Source of the DNA: Symbiodinium natans
Taxonomy: Eukaryota > Sar > Dinophyceae > Suessiales > Symbiodiniaceae
Length of the DNA stretch: 60,000 nucleotides
NCBI GenBank assembly: GCA_905221605.1
Contig: CAJNDS010002590.1
Span: 1 to 60,000, forward strand
Direction of reading: 5' to 3'
A program made the position numbers and the translations under genes. This document shows positions 1 to 9,500 of the stretch, in pieces. The notes under the pieces were generated by a model. It was not told the DNA's origin. It saw only the letters and a program-made list of their open reading frames with translations, and did not search any database. How positions within the stretch are numbered: the stretch's first letter is position 1; the number at the start of each line of letters is the position of its first letter.

Positions 1-1640
1 TTTTTCAACTAGTTTCTTGGGCTTTGAAGCACGCTTGGTACAGCTTAAAAGAAGCGGGGGGGTTGGGGGGGGCGCAGCCCCCCCCCATTTGCAATGCTCA
101 CACGATGTTTTTCAACTAGTTTCTTGGGTTGGGAAGCACGCTTGGTACGGCTTAAAAAAAGCGGGGGGGGTTGGGGGGGGGCGCAGCCCCCTCCCCATTT
201 GCAAACACCATGCTCACATGATGGGTGTCAACAAGTTTCTTGGGCTTTGAAGCACGCTCTGCACAGCTTAAAAAAAGCGGGGGGCGCCAGCCCCCCCCCA
301 ATTTGCAAACACAATGCTCACACGATGTTTTTCAACTAGTTTCTTGGGCTTTGAAGCACGCTTGGTACGGCTTGAAAGAAGCGGGGGGGGGGGGGTTGGG
401 GGGGGGCGCAGCCCCCCCCCCATTTGCAAACACCATGCTCACATGATGGGTGTCAACAAGTTTCTTGGGCTTTGAAGCACGCTCTGCACAGCTTAAAAAA
501 AGCGGGGGGCGCCAGCCCCCCCCCAATTTGCAAACACAATGCTCACACGATGTTTTTCAACTAGTTTCTTGGGCTTTGAAGCACGCTTGGTACGGCTTAA
601 AAGAAGCGGGGGGGGTTGGGGGGGGCGCAGCCCCCCCCCCATTTGCAAACACCCTGCTCACATGATGGGTGTCAACAAGTTTCTTGGGCTTTGAAGCACG
701 CACGCTCTGCACGGCTTAAGAAAAAACAAAAAAAGCGGGGGGGTTGGGGGGGGCGCAGCCCCCCCCCATTTGCAAACACAATGCACACACGATGTTTTTC
801 AACTAGTTTCTTGGGCTTCGAAGCACGCTTGGTACAGCTTAAAAGAAGCGGGGGGGTTGGGGGGGGCGCAGCCCCCCCCATTTGCAATGCTCACACGATG
901 TTTTTTCAACTAGTTTCTTGGGTTGGGAAGCACGCTTGGTACGGCTTAAAAGAAGCGGGGGGGGTTGGGGGCGCAGCCCCCCCCCCATTTGCAAACACCC
1001 TGCTCACATGATGGGTGTCAACAAGTTTCTTGGGCTTTGAAGCGCGCTCTGCACGGCTTAAAAAAAAAAGCGGGGGGGTTGGGGGGGGCGCAGCCCCCCC
1101 CCATTTTGCAAAACACATGCTCACACGATGTTTTTCAACTAGTTTCTTGGGCTTTGAGCACGCTTGGTACGGCTTAAATTAAAAAGAAAGCGGGGGTGGT
1201 TGGGGGGGGGCGCAGCCCCCCCCCCATTTGCAAACACCATGCTCACATGATGGGTGTCAACAAGTTTCTTGGGCTTTGAAGCACGCTCTGCACAGCTTAA
1301 AAAAAGCGGGGGGCGCCAGCCCCCCCCCAATTTGCAAACACAATGCTCACACGATGTTTTTCAACTAGTTTCTTGGGCTTTGAAGCACGCTTGGTACGGC
1401 TTAAAAGAAGCGGGGGGGGTTGGGGGGGGCGCAGCCCCCCCCCCATTTGCAAACACCCTGCTCACATGATGGGTGTCAACAAGTTTCTTGGGCTTTGAAG
1501 CACGCACGCTCTGCACGGCTTAAAACAAAACAAAAAAAGCGGGGGGGTTGGGGGGGGGCGCAGCCCCCCCCATTTGCAAACACAATGCTCACACGATGTT
1601 TTTCAACTAGTTTCTTGGGCTTCGAAGCACGCTTCCTTTC
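1..1640. repeat. GC-rich satellite of alternating ~110-bp units
   Basis: About 15 head-to-tail units share the string TTTCTTGGGCTTTGAAGCACGC followed by a short A-rich stretch, a G-run, GCGCAG, a C-run and ATTTGCAAACAC. Two unit types differ after GCTCACA: type A continues CGATGTTTTTCAACTAG, type B continues TGATGGGTGTCAACAAG. The order read left to right is A A B A B A B A A B A B A B A, so a dimer of about 220 bp is the main higher-order period. The facing G-run and C-run of each unit can form a strong hairpin, and the G-runs are candidate quadruplexes. Open frames across the array are by-products of the repeat. Confidence 0.92.
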
Positions 1641-1793
1641 TTCCATCCTTGCTTCCTTCCTTTCTTCCTTCCTTTCTTCCTTCCTTGTTTCCTTCCTTTC
1701 TTCCTTCCCTCCTTTCTTCCTTCCTTCCTTCCTTCCTTGTTTTCTTCCTTTCTTTCATCCTTCCTTCCTTCCTTTCTTTCCTTCTTTCCTTCT
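1632..1793. repeat. Polypyrimidine TTCC/TTTC tract
   Basis: Almost pure CTTCC/CTTTC simple sequence that begins inside the last satellite unit, right after GAAGCACGCTT, and ends before GTACCAGAAATAACG. It is a microsatellite expansion, not coding. Confidence 0.9.
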
Positions 1794-1839
1794 AAAACGT
1801 ACCAGAAATAACGCTTTCCTATGAAACCACAGAGAAACG

Positions 1840-2069
1840 GTTGATGGAGGAAATCTTGCACCACCTATTGAATAACAAGTGACACGACACATGAGCATGA
1901 ATCTGCACCCCCTTTTTAATATTGACGACGATGGACACCGAGGTGGTGCAAGATTTTTGTCATTGGAACCCGCGGCACTTCCGAGGAAGAACAATCAATA
2001 TTAAAAAGGGGGCGTGGGGTCTCTACTTTGTTTGGCCGTATAAAGCGGTGCAAGATTTCCTCCATCAAC
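1840..2069. mobile_element. MITE-like element, copy 1
   Basis: Perfect 23-bp terminal inverted repeats: GTTGATGGAGG...TTGCACC at 1840-1862 and its complement at 2047-2069. A second nested inverted pair lies inside (CACCCCCTTTTTAATATTGA against TCAATATTAAAAAGGGGGCG), and a further partial copy of the terminal sequence GGTGCAAGATTT occurs in the middle near 1940. No transposase is encoded. Size and structure fit a miniature inverted-repeat transposable element. No convincing target duplication is seen. Confidence 0.85.
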
Positions 2070-2145
2070 AGTACCTTACAACGTCGTCGCAGCAAGCAAG
2101 ATGTATGATGAGTATACAGTGTTAACTGCATAATGTACATTTCCA

Positions 2146-2380
2146 CAGTTAACGCTCAGTTAACACTCAGTTAACACTACAGTTAACACTACAGTTAACA
2201 CTACCGAAATGCTGCAAAAACCAGCATTTTGCTGGATATACACATTTAAAAGAAGCAAATTAGTAATTTTACTGTCTTTAATACAAATGTGAGGAAAATG
2301 CTGGTTTTTGCAGTATTTCGGTAGTGTTAACTGTAGTGTTAACTGTAGTGTTAACTGAGCGTTAACTGAGTGTTAACTGT
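2146..2380. mobile_element. Fold-back element with GTTAAC-rich arms, copy 1
   Basis: Two long complementary arms (about 2146-2231 and 2293-2380) built from repeated CAGTTAACACTA motifs next to CCGAAATGCTGCAAAAACCAGCATTTT, separated by an AT-rich loop of about 60 bp. The arms themselves are minisatellite-like. There is no coding capacity. Confidence 0.85.
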
Positions 2381-2496
2381 ACAAAAGGTGCAGTGCAGGA
2401 TCACCAATGGCACCCCTGACGAGGGGCTCTGGCTATTTGGTGATGTCTAGTAAATACACTGGCTGCTTCTGTCATTTAAGCAAAACGATCCTGTCG

Positions 2497-2726
2497 GTTG
2501 ATGGAGGAAATCTTGCACCACCTATTGAATAACAAGTGACACGACACATGAGCATGACCCCGCACCCCCTTTTTAATATTGACGACGATGGACACCGAGG
2601 TGGTGCAAGATTTTTGTCATTGGAACCCGCGGCACTTCCGAGGAAGAACAATCAATATTAAAAAGGGGGCGCGGGGTCTCTACTTTGTTTGGCCGTATAA
2701 AGCGGTGCAAGATTTCCTCCATCAAC
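2497..2726. mobile_element. MITE-like element, copy 2
   Basis: Second copy of the 230-bp terminal-inverted-repeat element, in the second 657-bp unit, with the same 23-bp ends and the same internal palindrome. It differs from copy 1 by a few substitutions. Confidence 0.85.
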
Positions 2727-2802
2727 AGTACCTTACAACGTCGTCGCAGCAAGCAAGATGTATGATGAGTATACAGTGTTAACTGCATAATGTACATTTC
2801 CA

Positions 2803-3037
2803 CAGTTAACGCTCAGTTAACACTCAGTTAACACTACAGTTAACACTACAGTTAACACTACCGAAATGCTGCAAAAACCAGCATTTTGCTGGATATACAC
2901 ATTTAAAAGAAGCAAATTAGTAATTTTACTGTCTTTAATACAAATGTGAGGAAAATGCTGGTTTTTGCAGTATTTCGGTAGTGTTAACTGTAGTGTTAAC
3001 TGTAGTGTTAACTGAGCGTTAACTGAGTGTTAACTGT
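2803..3037. mobile_element. Fold-back element, copy 2
   Basis: Repeat of the 2146-2380 palindrome, offset by 657 bp, with the same arms and loop. The third unit is truncated before this element would begin. Confidence 0.85.
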
Positions 3038-3153
3038 ACAAAAGGTGCAGTGCAGGATCACCAATGGCACCCCTGACGAGGGGCTCTGGCTATTTGGTGA
3101 TGTCTAGTAAATACACTGGCTGCTTCTGTCATTTAAGCAAAACGATCCTGTCG

Positions 3154-3383
3154 GTTGATGGAGGAAATCTTGCACCACCTATTGAATAACAAGTGACACG
3201 ACACATGAGCATGACCCCGCACCCCCTTTTTAATATTGACGACGATGGACACCGAGGTGGTGCAAGATTTTTGTCATTGGAACCCGCGGCACTTCCGAGG
3301 AAGAACAATCAATATTAAAAAGGGGGCGTGGGGTCTCTACTTTGTTTGGCCGTATAAAGCGGTGCAAGATTTCCTCCATCAAC
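3154..3383. mobile_element. MITE-like element, copy 3
   Basis: Third copy with intact 23-bp ends. The tandem array stops at its right terminal repeat: the next bases (AGAATTACTG) no longer match the 657-bp unit. An array edge coinciding with an element end suggests the element took part in the duplication. Confidence 0.85.
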
Positions 3384-3564
3384 AGAATTACTGTTTTTCG
3401 TACCAAAAACCACGAAAATGCATCAAATCCTTTAAAAATATGGAGGGAATGGTGGTTTTCTTAGGAAAAACCAAGAAAATCGACCAAAAAAAAAAAAAAA
3501 AAAAGGCCCAAAAAAAAAAAAAAATACCCAAAAAAATAGGCCCTCCGTTGTTAACTTCAAGCCC
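3384..3564. other. A-rich non-coding stretch
   Basis: After a short region with TTTTCG/CGAAAA and CTTAGG motifs the sequence becomes long A-runs (about 3486-3531) broken by GGCCC and CCC. No gene is visible. Confidence 0.7.
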
Positions 3565-3945
3565 TGAAACGATGACCTTGTGCCCCATAAAGAATGTCAC
3601 CTTGTGCCCAATACAAATATAACCTTGTGCCCAATAAGAATAGGACCTGCAGAGTCGAAGGTCATATCTCTACTGGGCACATGGTCGTTTTGGACCGAAC
3701 GACTTTGTGCCCAGTAAAAATACGACCTTGCGCCCAGTAACTCCCCGACCTTGTGCCCAATAAACGTATGACCTTGTGCCCAATAACTCCCCGACCTTAT
3801 GCCCAATAAAAATATTGCCTTGTGAACAATAAAATAAGACCTTCGGGGTCGAAGGTCATACGCTTACTGGGCACAAGGTCGTTTTTGGACTGAACGACCT
3901 TGGGCCCAATAAAAATATGACCTTGTGCCCGATAACTCCCCAAAG
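3565..3945. repeat. ~30-bp tandem repeat GACCTTGTGCCCAATAAAAATAT
   Basis: At least ten imperfect copies of ACCTTGTGCCCAATAA with variable tails (AAATATG, CTCCCCG, ACGTATG). A larger block, GTCGAAGGTCATA...ACTGGGCACA, appears twice (about 3655 and 3850) in the complementary sense, giving a local palindrome. No gene. Confidence 0.85.
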
Positions 3946-3959
3946 ATTTAAATTGTGTA

Positions 3960-5270
3960 GGTAAGAGAGGTTTAGGGTTTAGGATTTAGGGTTTAGGGTT
4001 TGGAGTTTAAGGTTTAGGGTTTAGGGTTTACTTAGTGTGGGCCCTTGAAAGGGAGACCAAAGGGCACATACTTCAGAACCCTTTACAACAAGGTGGGACC
4101 CTATTCAAGGCCCATGAAACTACGCTTGGAACCTTCCGGTGCGTTTAAGAGTTTAGGGTTCAAAGTTTCGGGTGTAAGGAGGGTGGGGCCAGAACACCCA
4201 ATCAAGGCCTAAACCCTAAACCAATCCAACTCCAGACCCCACTCACTTTGAAGGCCTGGCGGTATAGGCTAGAGACGGTGAAGGCTCCTTCATCGGGAAG
4301 CGGCCCACCCCAAGCCAAAACCCAAAAGACTCAGGGGTTTGGGGTCACTGAGCCAGCAGAGCAACCTCCAGGAGGTTCACTTTCAGGTGCACTTCCATGG
4401 CAGGAAGATTCGAAGGCCTGGGTTTTGTAGCGGTGTTCCCCACGAAATCTTTGTTCCAAACCGAAAAGTGTGATGGCCCCCCTTCCCCCCCCAAGCAGGT
4501 GAGAATCCTAGCAACACGCCCATAAGGGAGAAGGAACAACTAGTGTAGTTTACACGCACGGTGCTTTGGAGGGCAGTTGGCACGATTGCCACTAAACCCT
4601 AAACCTGAACCCTAAACCCTAAACCCTAAACCCTAAACCCTAAACCCTATAGCCCTAGACTGTCTCTATCCCTGCAACTCTATCGGGCAGAAACTCCGAG
4701 GCCTTCCGCCCCGGCCAAGCCAACCCAAACCCTAAACCCTAAACCCGCAACCCCTGAACCCTAAACCCTAAACCCTCAACCCCACAACCCCACCGGAAGC
4801 AGAATTTTACGAGGACCCTATAAATCATTACACTCACCAACTGCAACCCTAAACCCTAAACCCTAAACCCTAAACCCTAAACCCTAAACCCTAAACCCTA
4901 AACCCTAAACCCTAAACCCTAAACCCTAAACCCTAAACCCTAAACCCTAAACCCTAAACCCTAAACCCTAAACCCTAAACCCCCTAAACCCTAAACCCTA
5001 AACCCTAAACCCTAAACCCTAAACCCTACCTTCACTCCAACTTCCCCAGCTGCGTGGCATCTCTGCCATGGACAGCAGCGCCTCGTCTCCGGGCCGCGGG
5101 GCCCGAGACCAGCGTGGGATGCAGCGCCGCGAGCCCCTCTCGGCCTGGGCTTCGGGTTGTAGGGTTGAGGGCTTTAGAACCCCAAACCTAAACCCTAAAC
5201 CCTAAACCCTTGCAGTTTAGGGTTGTAGGGTTTAGGGTTTTAGAACCCTAAACACTCTAAACCCTTACAG
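3960..5270. repeat. Telomere-like repeats with unique islands
   Basis: Scattered TTTAGGG units near 3970-4030 and CCCTAAA arrays at about 4594-4648, 4723-4780 and 4844-5028, plus mixed orientation near 5160-5270. Between them lie islands of unique GC-rich sequence without recognisable coding similarity. The units match the plant-type telomere repeat used by dinoflagellates; because they are embedded and in both orientations they are interstitial here, not a chromosome end. They probably sit in introns of the transporter gene described below, or just past its sampled part. Confidence 0.85.
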
Positions 5271-5364
5271 TTGAACCAGGTTAGAAGAAGCGTTCTCGTT
5301 GGGCGTTAACTGCAATGAACCGCCGCTAAACCCCCTTTGCCAATGTTAGAACAATAGTAATACT

Positions 5365-5500
5365 CAGAATGGGAACGAGAACAAGAACAACAACAAGAAC
5401 AAGAACAAGAACAAAACTAGTAACAATAACAATGCTAATACTAGTAATAACAATACTAATACTAGCAATAACAAGACTAATACTAGTAATAACAATAATT
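5365..5500. repeat. AAC/AAT trinucleotide microsatellite
   Basis: Imperfect AACAAGAAC repeats changing to AATACTAGTAAT repeats. It directly abuts the 3' side of the NBD1-proximal transporter exon, so it is intronic on the minus strand. Confidence 0.85.
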
Positions 5501-5628
5501 GCTGGCCATGGTTCCCCGGTGCCACTAGTAAACGAGCCGTCTTCGTCGTCGGACTCGACACGGGCAGGTGTGGCCCAGCGAAACTTCGCGCTCTGCAGCT
5601 TTACGGGCGACATCGCTGGGCCACACTC
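5495..5628 (-). CDS. ABCC exon: linker into NBD1
   Basis: Frame reads AMSPVKLQSAKFRWATP and then an acidic, Ser/Gly-rich stretch. In ABCC proteins the sequence just before the Walker A region carries an aromatic F-x-W motif; FRW fits. The exon begins after a 3' AG at 5629-5630, inside telomere-like repeat. The downstream donor is not clear and the Walker A exon was not found. Confidence 0.6.
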
Positions 5629-6508
5629 CTTAGGGTTTGGGGTTTAGGGTTTAGGGTTTGGGGTTTGGGGTTTAGGGTTTAGGGTTTAGGGTTTAGGGTT
5701 TAGGGTTTAGGGTTTAGGGCTTAGGGCTTAGGGTTTAGCATGGTTTAGCGTTTAGGGTTTAGGGTTTAGGGGTTTAGGGTTTGGGGTTTAGGGTTTAGGG
5801 TTTCGGCTGCTGAGAAGAGGAGGGCTCCAGCGGTTCAGGATCTTCTCTCTTTCGGGAGTTAACCCATCGCCCCTCACAGGGCTCCAGAGAAGAAAGGTGC
5901 CTAATTCCCTGTGAAGATGTACGCCCTAAGCAAACCGAAACTGTAAATCCCTTGGGCTCAAAGCAAGCAAAGTTGTAGAAACATGAAACGCCAAAGTCCG
6001 AACTTCCGAACCCCCATCCGGAAGGGGTTTAAAAGGGGTACGCGGTTGAGGGTTCAGAGCCCCCAGAAATGCAGGTTTCAGCCCAAAAGCCAGGATCGTG
6101 CGCAGGTAGAGGACGTCCTTACCCGGCACACCGCGGCCCTTCTCCTGCCCCGGCTCTTGGGTTTGGGCTGCACGGTGTACCCCTACACCCTCTTCGCATC
6201 TGGGGATGGAAAGGATTTGGGGGGCTTGTGACCCGAAACCCTCGACCCAGACCAAAAAAAAATAGAACTCCAAACCCAAGGCCAAGCAGCAGCCCCAAAA
6301 CCCCTAAACCCTAAACCCTAAACCCTAAACCCTAAACCCTAAACCCTAAACTCAAGCCCTAAACAGGTGGAGACCCGCGCCGAAACCCCCCCCTCCTCGG
6401 CAGTCAGTAGGCGCTCGATGCGGCGCATGGCAACGAAGGACTGCGTCAGGAACTGGATCGTGATCGGAAACCTTGGGTGGCTCGTCTAAGGCTCTCAGTG
6501 TTTAGGGT

Positions 6509-6547
<39 letters not shown>

Positions 6548-9500
6548 GGTTTAGGGTTTAGGCTGTAGGGCTGAATCCAGATCAACGAACTTCCCCGCCC
6601 TACAAGCAGTCTCTTTGAGCCCGTGGGCCTTTGAAAATGTGTAGACAGTACGGACTCGACCATGACTCGCGCCAAGGAACAAGTTGATCGGGATCTGGAT
6701 GATGTCAAACATGGCCAGCGAGGAAAACACGATTCCCGCCGTCAGGTCCCCACCCAGCAAGATGAAGGCCTCTGCACGCAAGAGTGTAGACTGTGTAGAC
6801 TTAGACTTACAAAGCGGGCCCATTGAAGAAGAAGGCTCCTTCAGAGACAGGGTCGAACTTTCGGAAGGCAAAGCATGCCGCAAAAATCACTCCACACCGC
6901 TAATCTAAACTTGTTTGGCTTTCGGCTTATCTCATGACTGCATGCTTGGAGGCTCATGGCACGTACAAGCTCGTTGTCATATGGCAAGTAGATGTCACTT
7001 GCACGGGCCCATGCCATAGTTAAGATTAAAGGGATAATGAGCGACTAGAACCTCAATTTTCAACACCTCAAGCCCGAACGACTAACCCCCAAATCCGAAA
7101 CCTGGAAGCCTTTAACCTCTTTTTGCAGGAAGGGGACTGCCAAAGCTCCTAACCCTCAGCCCACCCCCCCGTTCTGCAGGAAAGAAAGCCCTCAACCCTA
7201 AAGGTAGGCAAGCCAGAGAATTAGGGTTTAGGGTTTAGGGTTCACCCTCCGGGTTGGGGGGTTTGGGGTGTTTTCGGGAATGAAGCATGCCAGGGGGGGC
7301 TTTTCATTTGGGGCCTTTCTGGCTTTGGGGTTTAGGATTGAGGGTTAGTTCGGGTAGTCGCAACCTCGCTTTGGCAAAGCCGAGCATTCCGTTGCCCGCT
7401 TGGCACGCAAACCTATCAAGCCCTACCCTAAACCCTTGAGCTCCAGACCCTAGACCCCTGAACTCGAAGCACTAAACCCCTAAACCCCCTAAACCCAACA
7501 CCCTAAGCCCCGAAAGCCCGAAACCCCGAAATTCCGGAAACCCCGAAACCCCGAAACCCCGAAACCCCGAAACCCCGAAACCCCGAAACCCCGAAACCCC
7601 GAAACCCCGAAACCCCGAAACCCCGAAACCCCGAAACCCCGAAACCCCGAACCCTAAAATGGAAACAGGGTACCCCGAAGGTGAACAGCTGCAGAAGGGC
7701 AGTGGTCGGGCCACCAAACCTGGGCACAGCGAAGTTGCCCTGGGTTTTTGGAGTTTGAATAACCTTCCTGCCGACCTTTTACCTCCAAACCCTAAACCCA
7801 AAACCTTTCACATATTGTACAGTCTACAAAGAGGCAAAACGCTGGAGATACCAGTGCTTTGCGCATAGCGCTGCTACCAGCGTCTTCCGGTTCAGTCCTT
7901 GAGGGCCCCTAGGCTTTTGACGGGTTTCGGGCAGGGCTTTTAAGGGTTTGCCAAGACAGAAGGGCCCGTGTGCACGGTTTCGGGGTTAAACCAGGTTCAG
8001 TGTTGAGGGTTCTGGATTCAGGGTTGAGGCGTCATGCTTCATAAAGTTTTGGCGTTTGGGGCTTCGGAGTTTCGTGGGCTTCGGCTCCCACAACACCCGG
8101 CCAGACTCGTTTAGCAGCTTCAGCCCGGAAAGCCAGTACCCTGCAGGGTCCGGAAGCACAGTTGAGGGGCATCCAACTCTTGGCACACCGGGGCACCAGA
8201 TCTGCCCTCAAATGCAAAAGCAGCTCCGCTGCTGAACCGAGACGCAGGAGGCCGATGACCAGCTGCCACGACTTGAGGCGCCTCAGCGTCTGCAGCTCCA
8301 CCACGCGCCGGGTCTCCACCATCTCGGCGATCTGGGGCTCCCAGCCCAACATCTTGCAAAGGCGCATGGCGTGCAAGACTTCCTTACAGGCCGTGTGGGA
8401 TCCGCTTCCGCTCGGTGTCTTCACAGCTCACACCCCCCAAAAAAGGGAGCCCAACAACTCCGGCAGACCCCACAAGAGTCACCGTCACCCCCCCCCCCTG
8501 CCAACCGCACGCCCAACCTGACCCAGCTGCCGTGACAATCTTCACGCGCTCGTCCCGGGCCCGGTTGAGCTTTGAGCTGAGCACCATGAGCCTCTACCGG
8601 GCACTGCTCGTTTTCAAACACCAGGTCGCTAGGAGCTTTGAGGGTCAGGTAGCCAATGGTGGTTATGCAGGGGTTCATGGCCTGGTTTCGCCAGGATGGA
8701 GCAGGTTCGGGCTGGATGGCTTCAGAAGTTCGGCTCTCTTTTGACGGACACGGGTTTGCGGGGGCGATTCGTGCGAAAAAGTTCTCTGGCCTCTTGGTCA
8801 ACAGCTTGTTGAACCGGTATGTGGCAATCATGATCAGAATGGGCACCTCAGGTCGGATTGAAGCAGACCCTCCGGACCTTGCAACCGCCCCGGCGGCTTT
8901 GACCTGAAGCCCGAAACTTCCCAAGCCTGGGGAGGACACCCCGCCACCCCCCTGCAGTTACGATGATCACGATCATTCCTACCTCATGAAGGGGAAGAAC
9001 TGCTTGGAGTACAGCAAGTCCGAGACAGCTTCTTGAAGCCGCAGCGCGAGCGCCGCCCATCTCAGCATGTTGAACAGGAGTGACATGCCTCGGTCCAGCA
9101 TCGAAAACCCTCCTCTCCCGCGTGTTGAAGGGAGTGTGTGGAGACGCACATGCTCAGTCACCCCCTATGCCATCCCGTCTACGTGTGTCAGCTTGTGAGT
9201 GTTTGCTTTAGGGCTCAGGGGTCAGAGGGCCAGAACACTCCCAGTCCCAGTCCCTTGCCCAGGGCACCGATGAGGAACATAAACGGCATGGAGAACAAGA
9301 AGTTGATGAAGTAAAAGAAGTCCTGTTGGGCTTCAGGGTAAAGGGGGGTTCGGGGACTCCGCGCGGTATGAGCTCACCCCAAACGATAGCAAAGCAACTA
9401 CTCAAACCTCCTACCGATATTGACTCACCAAACCGCAAAAACCGACCCTTGCTTCTTCTGCAAGAGGCTTTGGCTGTTCTTTGAACCCCAAAACTTAAAG

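Larger units (their letters stand above)
1840..3383. repeat. 657-bp tandem unit, about 2.35 copies
   Basis: Identical blocks recur with a 657-bp offset (1840, 2497, 3154). Each full unit contains a 230-bp terminal-inverted-repeat element followed by a 235-bp fold-back element and unique spacer; the third unit stops exactly at the end of its first element. Copies differ by only a few bases, for example GAATCTGCACC in the first against GACCCCGCACC in the later two, so the amplification is recent. Confidence 0.93.

Noticed and set aside
1-1824. Many 60-130 codon open frames rich in Gly, Pro, Lys or Phe-Leu-Ser
   Set aside because: They follow the satellite and polypyrimidine units exactly and repeat with them; no independent coding signal.
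5040-5160. Candidate NBD1 exon between CCCTAAA arrays
   Set aside because: None of the three minus frames contains a Walker A or other NBD motif.
8979-9161. Possible extra transporter exon (LRLQEAVSDLLYSKQ)
   Set aside because: Open and in the right place, but no motif links it to ABCC; left out of the exon list.
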